Below, one piece after another: positions 8,713-16,383 of a stretch of DNA of 64,000 bases (positions within the stretch are counted from its first letter, which is position 1; every line of letters starts with the position of its first letter). This DNA is from DATEDA01 sp963827595 (GTDB lineage: Bacteria > Pseudomonadota > Gammaproteobacteria > Burkholderiales > SG8-39). Position numbers and translations under genes: made by a program. The stretch is taken from the NCBI GenBank assembly GCA_963827595.1, contig CAWHBT010000004.1, forward strand, positions 1 to 64,000, written 5' to 3'. The notes below the pieces were generated by a model. The model made no database searches. It was not told where the DNA came from and was given only the letters and a program-made list of their open reading frames with translations.

Positions 8713-9621
8713 ATGCGTCTGAGGTCCAACACCAGAAAGGTTCTCGAGCATCCGGGCGCCTTCGCCTGGCGCGTGCTCAAGGGCTTTCGAGCCAACCAGG
8801 GACTGCTCCTCGCGGGCGCCGTCGCCTACTACACGCTGCTCTCCCTGGTGCCGCTGCTCATCCTCGCGATGATCGTGCTATCGCACGCCGTCGACACCGA
8901 GCGGCTTCTGGTGACGCTCAGCTCGTACCTGGAGTTCGTCGTGCCCGGGCGATCGGACGCGCTCGTGGAGGAGCTCCGCGCGTTCCTCGATCATCGCCAC
9001 GTCATCGGCCCGGTGCTGCTGCTAACGCTGCTGTTCTTCAGCGCACTCGCCTTCACCGTGCTCGAGAACGCGATGTCGGTGATCTTCTTCCATCGCGTGA
9101 CGGTGAAGCGGCGGCGTTTCCTCACGTCGGCCGTCATGCCGTACGTGTTCATCCTCTTCCTCGGGATCGGCTTTCTCGTGGTCACGGTCGTGTCCGGCGC
9201 GCTCCAGTCTCTCGGCACCCGGAGCATCGAGATCTTCGGCGCGATACGTTCGCTCGACAGGCTGTCAGCCGCCCTCATCTACCTGATCGGTGTCGCCGGA
9301 GAGATCCTGATGCTGACCGCGATCTACCTCGTGATGCCCGTCGGCCGGCTCTCGCTGCGTCACGCGCTGATCGGTGGCGTGACGGCCGGGCTGCTGTGGG
9401 AGCTCACCCGTCACGTGCTGGTCTGGTACTACGCCTCGATGTCGTCGATCCAGGTCGTCTATGGCTCGCTGACGACGGCGATCCTCGTGCTCCTCAGCGT
9501 CGAGATCGCGGCGATCGTCCTGCTCCTCGGGGCGCAGGTCATCGCGGAGTACGAGCGTGTCCGGCGCGAGTCGATCGACGCGCCGGCCAAGCCCATGCGG
9601 ACCGAGGCACCGAAAGCGTGA
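8713..9621 (+). CDS. YihY/BrkB family inner-membrane protein
   Basis: The 302-residue protein has about six hydrophobic segments. Family signatures include LLAGAVAYYTLLSLVPLLIL near residue 32, LLWELTRHVLVWYYASMSSI near residue 220 and VYGSLTTAILVLLSVEIAAI near residue 245. The N-terminal Arg-rich helix and charged C-terminus are expected to be cytoplasmic. The family was once thought to be RNase BN, which is now known to be wrong; its role is unknown. The gene is intact and sits 48 bp after the Rap1a-like gene, so the two may be co-transcribed. Confidence 0.85.
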   Translation: MRLRSNTRKVLEHPGAFAWRVLKGFRANQGLLLAGAVAYYTLLSLVPLLILAMIVLSHAVDTERLLVTLSSYLEFVVPGRSDALVEELRAFLDHRHVIGPVLLLTLLFFSALAFTVLENAMSVIFFHRVTVKRRRFLTSAVMPYVFILFLGIGFLVVTVVSGALQSLGTRSIEIFGAIRSLDRLSAALIYLIGVAGEILMLTAIYLVMPVGRLSLRHALIGGVTAGLLWELTRHVLVWYYASMSSIQVVYGSLTTAILVLLSVEIAAIVLLLGAQVIAEYERVRRESIDAPAKPMRTEAPKA

Positions 9622-10017
9622 ATCGGGTAGGAGGCATTCGCGGCGGTTCACGGGGGCGCGATGCCTCACGCGGAGGATCGGGCGTAACCTGCGAGTGGCT
9701 CCGCCTCTCTACACAGCATCGCGCGTGCGATTTTCAGCGGTCCTGCGGGCTTCTGCGGGTACGTCTGCGGGTATTTCTCCGCAGCGCTAGTGTAGAAGTC
9801 GTTTGCGATCAGTACCTTGATTTTGGTAGTCGCGGCTTTGCGCAAACCTTGCTCATAAACCATCTCCAGTCGACGCTAGTGACTTTAGGTCAAAGCCGCG
9901 CCTAGCGCTGCTAGTGCATTGCGAGGCTTGGGGTTCCGGGCCGCCGCTCCTCAGAGATACCCACAAACATACCCTTGGCCGCTGACGTAACCGTCTTTGG
10001 CAAGCTACAAGTGGCGT
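9622..10017. other. Gene-free spacer with GGGTAYGT repeats
   Basis: No gene is visible. A short motif, gggtacgtctgcgggtattt near 9757, returns in inverted orientation near 9957-9980 and again in direct orientation near 26766. Otherwise the stretch holds nothing recognisable. Confidence 0.5.
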
Positions 10018-10290
10018 TCATTGCCTGCCCCATCTGACCTTGCGGCGTCGAGCGAAGCTTAGGCCAGCGAGGGCGAGGCCGAGTAGCGCCAGGGTGGCAG
10101 CCTGATCGGTGTGCATCGGCCGCCCCCGATCGGCCTCCGCCCAGTCGCCGAGGCGGACAATCAGCCGGTCCGTCGAGTGCCGGCGGTCGGCGGCGGCGAC
10201 CGCTGACGCGGCGAGAAGCAGGACAAGGACGGCGCAGGTTCCCGTCAATAGCGCACGCGCGTCGGAGGAGGGGGAGGTCCGGTACTTCAC
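10018..10290 (-). pseudogene. Internally deleted exported protein: signal peptide and prodomain start joined to a PEP-CTERM tail
   Basis: A GTG at 10290, after AAGGAG, opens a 90-residue frame. Residues 1-40 are a signal peptide (GTCAVLVLLLAASAVAAADR). Residues 40-60 (HSTDRLIVRLGDW) resemble the beginning of a subtilisin-type prodomain. Then, with nothing between, comes a PEP-CTERM-like end (ATLALLGLALAGLSFARRRK). The usual Pro-Glu-Pro is not intact before the helix. The simplest reading is an in-frame deletion of most of a protease gene. The frame is open, so a mini-protein could still be made. Confidence 0.5.
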
Positions 10291-10397
10291 CGGCGACTCC
10301 TTCCGACGCGCGCGCTCTCGTGCGGCTGCTATAGCGAACGCAGGAAGTTCAGGAGGTCCTGCTTGCCTGGTCCCTGCTCGGAAGCCTGCGTATCGCA

Positions 10398-10649
10398 TTG
10401 GAGAGTACGAGCGTGGAAGAAGACACAGAGGGCAAGGTTGTCACCGTCAAACCGGGACTTCGTCAGGATTGGCGCGTAGCGATAGAAGGACGAAGCGGCG
10501 ACATTTCGTTCAGCGCGCGGCAACTGGCCGTCGATTTCGCTCGTGCCTACGCGAAGCTTCGCCGGGCCAACGCGATCCAGGTGTTCAACGCGACAGGCGT
10601 GATGAAGCAAGAAGAGAGCGTTGACTTCGCGCTCCAAGAAAACGTTTGA
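10398..10649 (+). CDS. Small protein with DUF2188-like pattern
   Basis: The frame starts at TTG 10398 (an alternative GTG lies at 10413) and encodes 83 residues. The order is strand (KVVTVKPGLRQDWRVAIEGR), helix (ARQLAVDFARAYAKLRRANA) and strand (IQVFNATGVMKQEESVDF). This strand-helix-strand layout with a W in the first hairpin is like DUF2188 proteins, which are of unknown function. No Shine-Dalgarno site is convincing. It is followed 37 bp later by another small ORF in the same direction. Confidence 0.45.
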   Translation: MESTSVEEDTEGKVVTVKPGLRQDWRVAIEGRSGDISFSARQLAVDFARAYAKLRRANAIQVFNATGVMKQEESVDFALQENV

Positions 10650-10686
10650 CTGAAGTTGGCGTAGGACTAGCGGGCGAGGAACGCCG

Positions 10687-10887
10687 ATGGGGGAGGACAA
10701 GCGGCGTTGGATCGTGCGGCGCGTGTGGGTCGTCGTCGATGCCGACGGGACGAAGCGAGGCGGCACGCTGTGGTCGGTCCACGGCGAGAGCGTGCAGATT
10801 AGGATCGATGGTGTCCCGGGTGTGACCGTGCTGCCGGTCGCGACACGCAGAGAGCGCTGGGACTTCGTTGATCGGCGGGAGGACTAG
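10687..10887 (+). CDS. Hypothetical 66-residue protein
   Basis: ATG 10687 follows GAGGAAC. The protein is rich in Arg and Val (RRWIVRRVWVVVDADGTKRG then TLWSVHGESVQIRIDG) and likely forms a small beta barrel or sheet. No domain is recognised. It probably shares a transcript with 10398-10649. Confidence 0.4.
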   Translation: MGEDKRRWIVRRVWVVVDADGTKRGGTLWSVHGESVQIRIDGVPGVTVLPVATRRERWDFVDRRED

Positions 10888-11147
10888 CCTTTCGGCGTCC
10901 GCGAGGTCCCACTGGGTGCCTCGACGGTCCAATGTTGCAAGTGACCGTGTTCTTGCCCTCCAGCAGCACGATCAAGCACGACTTAGTCTGACGTGATCCT
11001 GTACGACTGCGCGCCTATTCCCGACATTGAATGTCTCTCGGTTTCAGCAGGGTCGCCTGCGCCGGCTCTGGACCGTTGCGTCATCGGTGAACGCTTCGCA
11101 GTCAGTGGCGGGAGAAACCTCCTTTCCTGTGCTGATCGACGCGCGTC

Positions 11148-11240
11148 TTAACCCGCAGCGCGCCGCAGCTGGTAGTCCTCACCTCGGGCAAGCAGCACCC
11201 AGGCGATGCGCGCGTTCTTGGCCGCCACGCCCACGGCGGC
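11148..11240 (-). pseudogene. C-terminal scrap of an IS110-family transposase
   Basis: The minus strand ends with AVGVAAKNARIAWVLLARGE, then DYQLRRAAG and the stop at 11148. This resembles the conserved last helix of IS110/IS116-type transposases. Nothing of the catalytic DEDD domain is present. It lies 150 bp before the intact IS3 element. Confidence 0.45.
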
Positions 11241-11265
11241 AGGGGTGGGCCAAACGACCGAATAC

Positions 11266-11312
11266 GACCCCGTTGCTGCCCGTCGTGCTCAAAAGAAGCG
11301 GACCTTCGCCGA
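11266..11312 (+). repeat. Short dispersed repeat, copy 2 of 2
   Basis: cccgttgctgcccgtcgtgc and the following GAAGCGG block match 4178-4226 read on the minus strand. This copy lies just outside the left end of the IS3 element. Confidence 0.45.
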
Positions 11313-11448
11313 CTTCGCTTATCGGCCAGGAGCGGTCGGCCGCGGTTGCGCACCATAGCGGTCGGTCAGCTGTGGGTACGGGTGTTTGGGCTTCCCCCGA
11401 TTCGACGGACACTTTTGGTAGATAGAATCATCTTACTGGAGGTGTCAG

Positions 11449-11742
11449 ATGGGCAGAAGGCGCTACACGCAGGAGTTCAAGCGGGAAGCCATTCGCCAGG
11501 CGAGCCAAGCGGGGGCGTCGACGGCGAAAGTGGCGCAGGACCTCGGGATTCACGCGAACCTCCTGCATCGCTGGGTGAGAGAGCTCGTGCCGAGCAAGGA
11601 CGGGCGTATGGCCAAGGCCGACGCGATCGCGTCGGCCTTGGCGCAGGAGAACCAACGCCTGCAGCGTGAGTTGGCGAAGGTCAAGACCGAGCGTGACATC
11701 CTGAAAAAGGCGACGGCGTACTTCGCCAAAGAGTCGCAGTGA
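11449..11742 (+). CDS. IS3-family transposase OrfA
   Basis: This 97-residue protein has a helix-turn-helix (QEFKREAIRQASQAGASTAK and VAQDLGIHANLLHRWVRE) that binds the element ends. A leucine-zipper-like coiled coil follows (ALAQENQRLQRELAKVKTER) for dimerisation. Close to the end, CTG AAA AAG at about 11700-11708 offers a slippery A6 run for the -1 frameshift that makes OrfAB in this family. The stop overlaps the GTG of OrfB. The ATG follows GGAGGTGTCAG. Confidence 0.9.
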   Translation: MGRRRYTQEFKREAIRQASQAGASTAKVAQDLGIHANLLHRWVRELVPSKDGRMAKADAIASALAQENQRLQRELAKVKTERDILKKATAYFAKESQ

Positions 11743-12602
11743 GGTACGCCTTCATCGCGCGGCATCGTGCCGTGTGGCCGACTCGGACGATGTGTCGGGT
11801 GCTGCGGGCTTCGCCCAGCGGTTTCTACGACTGGCTGGAGCGCTCGCCTTGCAAGCGGGCGTGTGACGATGAGCGGCTGCTCGGGTTGATCCGCACGAGC
11901 TTCCAAGCGAGTGATCGCACCTACGGCAGTCCGCGCATCTACGATGATCTGCGCGACTGGGGCGAGCGCTGTGGCAAGAAGCGCGTGGCGCGGCTGATGC
12001 GTCAAGCGCAATTGCGTGCTCGGCCCAAGCGTCGCCGGCCGCCGCTGGATCCGGGAATCCGGCTCGAGCACTTCATCGCGCCCAACCTCCTGGACCGCGA
12101 GTTCGAGGCCACCAGCCCCAATCAGAAGTGGGTCGCCGACCTCACTTACATCGCCACTGGCGAGGGCTGGCTGTACTTGGCGGCGGTGCTGGATCTGTTC
12201 AGTCGTCGGATCGTCGGCTGGTCGATGCAGCCGACGATGACCGCGCAGCTCGTCCTGGATGCATTGTTGATGGCCCTGTGGCGGCGGGGCAGGCCGAGCG
12301 AGCTGCTGCACCACTCCGACCAAGGTAGCCAGTACACGAGCGAGGACTTCCAGCGCCTGTTGGCCGACCAGGGCATCACCTGCAGCATGAGCCTCAAGGG
12401 AGACGTCTGGGACAACGCAGCGATGGAGAGCTTCTTCTCGAGTCTGAAGCTGGAGCGGGTGACTCGTCGCAGGTACCGCACGCGCGACGAAGCGCGTGCT
12501 GACCTGTTCGACTACATTGAACGCTTCTACAACCCGCGCCGGCGGCATTCGAGCATTGGCAATATCAGCCCGATGGAGTTCGAACTACGCTTTGCAAGCT
12601 AA
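11739..12602 (+). CDS. IS3-family transposase OrfB (DDE integrase domain)
   Basis: The 287-residue frame carries an HTH_21 segment (DRTYGSPRIYDDLRDWG) and an rve-type DDE core: WVADLTYIATGEGWLYLAAV (first Asp), LLHHSDQGSQYTS (second Asp) and WDNAAMESFFSSLK (Glu). It ends with FYNPRRRHSSIGNISPMEFE, the usual IS3 tail. It starts with GTG overlapping the OrfA stop, but is probably made mainly as an OrfAB fusion through frameshifting. Confidence 0.93.
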   Translation: MRYAFIARHRAVWPTRTMCRVLRASPSGFYDWLERSPCKRACDDERLLGLIRTSFQASDRTYGSPRIYDDLRDWGERCGKKRVARLMRQAQLRARPKRRRPPLDPGIRLEHFIAPNLLDREFEATSPNQKWVADLTYIATGEGWLYLAAVLDLFSRRIVGWSMQPTMTAQLVLDALLMALWRRGRPSELLHHSDQGSQYTSEDFQRLLADQGITCSMSLKGDVWDNAAMESFFSSLKLERVTRRRYRTRDEARADLFDYIERFYNPRRRHSSIGNISPMEFELRFAS

Positions 12603-12752
12603 GCAAACCGTCCGAGAAATCGGGGGAAGCCCAGTTCCAGCAAAACCTTGCTGAGTCGTGAGATCACACGCGGGTAAGAGGGGCGCGCTGCCTGATGCCA
12701 GCGATAGCCTGCGTTTTGGCCAATACCCTGAGACAAAACCACCGAACGTGCA

Positions 12753-13526
12753 TCAGGCGCGCTTGTCTAGTAGCCGACCACGCATGCTACGCGGCACGCG
12801 CGCCTTGATCGCATTGGCGCGCGCAAAGTATTCGATGACACCGCCAGGCGCCGTGGGGAGCTCGGTTCGAACGGCGCGCATCAGCCGCGTCCGCTCGCTT
12901 TCCGTCATGGACGCGATGATCTTCGTCGTGGGGCTGTAGCTTGGCGTCTGCGCCTGCCAGAAGTCTTGGAAGTCCCGGTACGCCAGGCAGACCTCGATAG
13001 TTCTCGTCTCGATTCGCTCGAGCGCTGCCTGCTCAAACAGCGTTCGCAACGCTTCGATGCGGGATTCGGCCGTGCCGGGAATTGCTGGCACGTCCACGCC
13101 GAACCGGCGCATGGCGCGGCGCAGAGGCCCGCTTGGAGAAAGCTCTTCCGCAAAATCCCACACGTAAGCCGCGACGCTTCCGCCCGCGCGCGTCACGCGC
13201 CGCTTTTCAGCCATGGCTTGCGACCGCTCGGCAATGAAGTTCAATACCAGCGCGGAGGCAGCGATATCGAAGGAGGCGTCCGCGAAAGGTAGCCTGCACG
13301 CATCGGCGACTTGGAACGTCGCTCGGCCTGCCGCCGGCCCCCGTGATGCTTGCGCGATTTGAGCGACTTCCGGATCGATGCCGACCACCTTGGCAGGCGA
13401 ACTCAGTTCGAGCAGCGTGTGTGCGAGAACGCCGGTGCCGCATCCCACGTCGAGCCAGCGTGCGCTTGCAGGCGGCGCAAGCCATTGGAGAAAGATGGGC
13501 GCGACAGCGCGGCTCCAGCGTCCCAT
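12753..13526 (-). CDS. Class I SAM-dependent methyltransferase (5' end possibly frameshifted)
   Basis: The protein has the Rossmann methyltransferase motif I WLDVGCGTGVLAHTL near residue 25, motif II VVGIDPEVAQIAQ, and FADASFDIAASALVLNFIAE as motif IV. The substrate is unknown. The visible ATG at 13526 lies inside the family-conserved AAYERAMGRWSR region. Codons for VKFDDSAAYERA continue in frame upstream with no start, while ATG 13573 is one base out of frame. One lost base near 13555 would explain this. It follows the Bug gene by about 50 bp on the same strand and may be co-transcribed. Confidence 0.7.
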   Translation of the reverse strand: MGRWSRAVAPIFLQWLAPPASARWLDVGCGTGVLAHTLLELSSPAKVVGIDPEVAQIAQASRGPAAGRATFQVADACRLPFADASFDIAASALVLNFIAERSQAMAEKRRVTRAGGSVAAYVWDFAEELSPSGPLRRAMRRFGVDVPAIPGTAESRIEALRTLFEQAALERIETRTIEVCLAYRDFQDFWQAQTPSYSPTTKIIASMTESERTRLMRAVRTELPTAPGGVIEYFARANAIKARVPRSMRGRLLDKRA

Positions 13527-13579
13527 GGCGCGCTCGTAAGCCGCGCTGTCATCGAACTTAACGCGAGTTCCGCCATACG

Positions 13580-14545
13580 CTACTCGGGCTTCAAGCCTGC
13601 CTGTTGGACGAGCGTTGCGTTAAGAACGATTTCCCTTTCGACGTGCGCTGCAAACTCGGCCGGCGACATGACCATAGGATCGACGCCAAGCGCTGCGAGT
13701 TTCTCGCGCGCCTTGGGCGCTTGCAGCGCGTTCAGCGTTTCGCGATTGAGTCTGTTCACGATGTCCGAAGGCGTCTTGGCCGGCACGAATAGCGCGAACC
13801 AGATGGGGTATTCCGCCTCTTTGATGCCGGCTTCGCGAAGCGTCGGGACATCGGGTAGCACCGTGGAACGGCTCGATCCGTTGACCGCAAGCGCGCGAAG
13901 CTTGCCTTCGCGGATATGCGGCAGCACGAGTGCGACCGGGCCAAAGAAGAACTCGACGCGCCCCGCGATGACTTCCAACATGGCCTCCGCGCCGCCCTTG
14001 AATGGCACATGTACGACCTGGATTCCTGCGCTCGACACGAAACGCTCGGCGCTCAAATGGGTCGCGCTACCGACGCCGACCGATGAAAAATTCAAAGCGC
14101 CCGGTCGCGCCTTGGCCGCGGCGACGAGCTCCGCGGCCGAGTTCACGCCTTTCGCAGGCGATACGACGAGAACGCTGGGCGAAATGCCAACCGGCACCAC
14201 AGCGACGAAGTCGCGCGCTGGGTGGTAGGGCAAGCTCTTGTAAAGCGCCGGTGCAATAGTGTGGGCCGAGCCGTGTGCAAGAATCGTGTAGCCGTCTGGT
14301 TCGGATTTCGCGACGACGGCGCTGCCGATCGTTCCACCCGCGCCGACTCGGTTCTCGACGACGATCGGCTGCCCGAGCTGCGCCGACAACTGTTCAAGCA
14401 CAAGTCGATGCACGATGTCAGTGGAGCTTCCTGCGCCGACCGGCACGATCGCTCGCAGCGGTTTTGTCGGCCACGCTTGGGCCGCAGCGTCGAAGACAAA
14501 CAACGAGAATGCGAACGCTGAGATCGCCAGCAGATAACGTTTCAT
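13580..14545 (-). CDS. Bug-family (TctC-like) periplasmic substrate-binding protein
   Basis: The 321-residue protein has a signal peptide ending FVFDAAAQAWP. The mature part follows the Bug pattern: KPLRAIVPVGAGSSTDIVHR, VVENRVGAGGTIGSAVVAKS, PDGYTIL, and LRALAVNGSSRSTVLPDVPT with LREAGIKEAEY near the C-terminus. Bug proteins bind carboxylates or other small acids, sometimes for tripartite TctABC transporters, but no TctA or TctB is present, so it is an orphan. It is divergent from the LysR gene, a common arrangement for regulator and target. Confidence 0.85.
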   Translation of the reverse strand: MKRYLLAISAFAFSLFVFDAAAQAWPTKPLRAIVPVGAGSSTDIVHRLVLEQLSAQLGQPIVVENRVGAGGTIGSAVVAKSEPDGYTILAHGSAHTIAPALYKSLPYHPARDFVAVVPVGISPSVLVVSPAKGVNSAAELVAAAKARPGALNFSSVGVGSATHLSAERFVSSAGIQVVHVPFKGGAEAMLEVIAGRVEFFFGPVALVLPHIREGKLRALAVNGSSRSTVLPDVPTLREAGIKEAEYPIWFALFVPAKTPSDIVNRLNRETLNALQAPKAREKLAALGVDPMVMSPAEFAAHVEREIVLNATLVQQAGLKPE

Positions 14546-14651
14546 GGCAGCCTCCTTGTGGAAGACAGATCCATTCTCAAGACCGGCGATTCATAAGTCC
14601 AATATATACTTTGGCTGGATCATTATGCCGCTGCGGCATTAAGCTCTCGCC
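14546..14651. promoter_or_regulatory. Divergent promoter region between the Bug and LysR genes
   Basis: The 106-bp gap between divergently transcribed genes contains an AT-rich island (ataagtccaatatatacttt at 14592-14611) and short dyads typical of LysR-type operators. It probably carries both promoters and the LysR binding site. The Bug gene has AGGAGGCTGCC before its ATG. Confidence 0.5.
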
Positions 14652-15578
14652 ATGGATCTGCGCCATATCCGCACGTTTGTGACCGTGGCCGAGCTTGGCA
14701 CGGTATCGAAAGCGGCCTCGCACCTCCATGTGGCACAGCCGGCGCTCTCTCGCCAGATCGCCAATCTCGAGGATGAGTTCGGCGTCAAACTTTTCGATCG
14801 CGTAGGCCGCCGGCTGCTGCTCACGAGCGAAGGCCAGCAACTGCTGAGCGATTGCCGTGGTCTGTTGAACTATGCACGCGCCTTGGGCGAGCAGGCGCAC
14901 CTGCTCCGACGCGGGGATGTCGGGGTCTTGCGCGTGGCCGCCTCACCGCATCTCATCGAAGGCATCTTTCCCGATCTGCTGAGTCGCTACGCCGAGCGCT
15001 ATCCCAACGTGCAGGTGAGGCTGATTGACGTCGTGGGTGCGGAATCGTTCGCGATGCTCGAGCGGGGCGAGATCCATCTCACACAAACGACCGTTCTCGC
15101 GCTTGCGGGAAACGAACAGCGCTTCGCGGGTTATCCGCTCGGACCCATGGAGATGCTGGCCGCGTGTCATCCGCGGTTGAAGCTCGGCAAGGACGGCGAG
15201 GTCGAGATCGACCGCCTCGCGCCTTACCCGTTGCTCCAAGCGACGACTGAATTTCTCATGCGCAGGGCCTTCGATGCGGCATGCCGCATGGCGGGGTTCA
15301 CGCCGAATTACGTATTGGAATGCCGCGCGCCGCACGCGCTGCTCGCCATGGCCGAGGCGGGGCACGGCGTAGCGATCATTCCGTCCGCTTTGCGCGTTGA
15401 CCGCTACGTCTTACGACGCATGCGCGTCATGTACCGCGGCAAGCCGGTAAATGTGCCGTTGGGAATGCTGTGGGACAAGCGGCGCCCATTGCCGGCCTAC
15501 GCGAAAGTGTTTTGCGAGATGGTCGCCGAGCACGTACAGCAGGCATTCCCGATCAAGCGGCAATCACGACGAGCTTAG
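14652..15578 (+). CDS. LysR-family transcriptional regulator
   Basis: The 308-residue protein has an N-terminal winged helix (MDLRHIRTFVTVAELGTVSK, then AASHLHVAQPALSRQIANLE) and a C-terminal type 2 periplasmic-binding-like effector domain from about residue 90. It likely controls the divergent Bug gene and perhaps the methyltransferase. The effector is unknown but could be the ligand of the Bug protein. The gene is intact. Confidence 0.88.
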   Translation: MDLRHIRTFVTVAELGTVSKAASHLHVAQPALSRQIANLEDEFGVKLFDRVGRRLLLTSEGQQLLSDCRGLLNYARALGEQAHLLRRGDVGVLRVAASPHLIEGIFPDLLSRYAERYPNVQVRLIDVVGAESFAMLERGEIHLTQTTVLALAGNEQRFAGYPLGPMEMLAACHPRLKLGKDGEVEIDRLAPYPLLQATTEFLMRRAFDAACRMAGFTPNYVLECRAPHALLAMAEAGHGVAIIPSALRVDRYVLRRMRVMYRGKPVNVPLGMLWDKRRPLPAYAKVFCEMVAEHVQQAFPIKRQSRRA

Positions 15579-15907
15579 CGCAGCGCCTGTGCTTTCGCGC
15601 GTCGTGGCGCCGGCGACCGTTGCGTTCCCAGTCGAGGAAGCGGCGCTCGCGTGCGCACGAACGTCCGCTCGTCTCACACTCGACGGGCGGCTTTGGGTCA
15701 ATAGCGCCGTCGAGCGGCCGCTTTCACGGAGGGGCCGTAAAGTCGCTCTTCGGCCACAACCGGACGTGGCGAGGCGCGCCGCAAAGCAGACCGTCAACGG
15801 CGCTCTCGACCCTAACCGGTATCATTCGTCCTTCCCGATTCGATTCAAGTCCAATCGCGTAAGGAGTTTGGAAACATGAAGAAGGTCAATTTCCAAAGCA
15901 AGAATGG
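15579..15907. other. Gene-free spacer holding one dispersed repeat
   Basis: No gene is recognised. The stretch contains the 15694-15760 repeat. A short reading start near 15876 (ATGAAGAAGGTCAATTTCC, after AAGGAG) has an excellent ribosome site but runs directly into the IS110 remnant; it looks like a gene start cut off by that remnant. Confidence 0.5.
15694..15760. repeat. Dispersed repeat matching 1976-2041
   Basis: gggtcaatagcgccgtcgag followed by cggccgctttcac, a GGGGCCGT block and gtcgctcttcggcc matches the interior of the 1958-2098 element with about six differences. Here the outer palindromic arms are missing. Confidence 0.65.
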
Positions 15908-16262
15908 TCAGAACATCACCGGCGAGCCGCGTCGCTTCAGTGCAACCAGGTAAGTGGCTTCGTCGTAGGGCGTGCGGTTCTGCCAGCAGCGATACCGGAT
16001 GCGGATCCACTTGAACGCCAAGGCACGCAGGGTGGCCTGATGTGAAGACCCGCTGACGCTGCTGCTCATAGAAGGCCTTAGCCCAGTAGCAGTGCGGGAT
16101 CGACAGGGCGGCCCACTCGACGAAGGTCTGGCGCAGGAACTTGGGGCACTGCAGGCGCCAGTGCACCCACCATTTGTTGCCGCTGCGCTCGGTGACTGGG
16201 GCGATGCCGGTGTACTTCTGGAGCTCGGCCTGGCCGACGCACAGTTCCAGGAGCTGTCGCGA
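15908..16262 (-). pseudogene. IS110-family transposase C-terminal remnant
   Basis: The minus strand encodes QKYTGIAPVTERSGNKWWVH then WRLQCPKFLRQTFVEWAALS, followed by WIRIRYRCWQNRTPYDEATY and the end SPVMF. This is the Transposase_20 domain of IS110-type elements. The frame shifts once near 16045. The N-terminal DEDD domain is missing, and the sequence upstream of 16262 belongs to another gene fragment. The element is dead. Confidence 0.7.
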
Positions 16263-16307
16263 CTGGTGACCATCTACCGCGCTCTCGGCGGCGGCTGGAC
16301 GCCGTAG
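16263..16307 (+). pseudogene. Last 14 codons of a NodT/OprM-type outer-membrane efflux protein
   Basis: RLVTIYRALGGGWTP and a stop at 16307 match the highly conserved C-terminal signature of RND efflux outer-membrane lipoproteins (usually LYKALGGGW). The rest of the gene is gone; upstream is the IS110 remnant in the opposite direction. This suggests IS110-related deletion of an efflux operon. Confidence 0.5.
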
Positions 16308-16383
16308 CGGTGGACAGGCCTGAAGGCCTGCAGCCGCGGACCCATGAACACGGCCGGAGCGAAGCCGCTCGACGCCCGAAGCC

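Larger units (their letters stand above)
11387..12633 (+). mobile_element. Complete IS3-family insertion sequence with 3-bp target duplication
   Basis: The element is 1247 bp long. The left end TGGGCTTCCCCCGATT and the right end AATCGGGGGAAGCCCA are perfect 16-bp inverted repeats with the TG...CA termini of IS3. GTT directly flanks both sides (11384-11386 and 12634-12636). Two overlapping transposase frames fill the interior. All parts are intact, so the insertion is probably recent and may be active. Confidence 0.9.
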
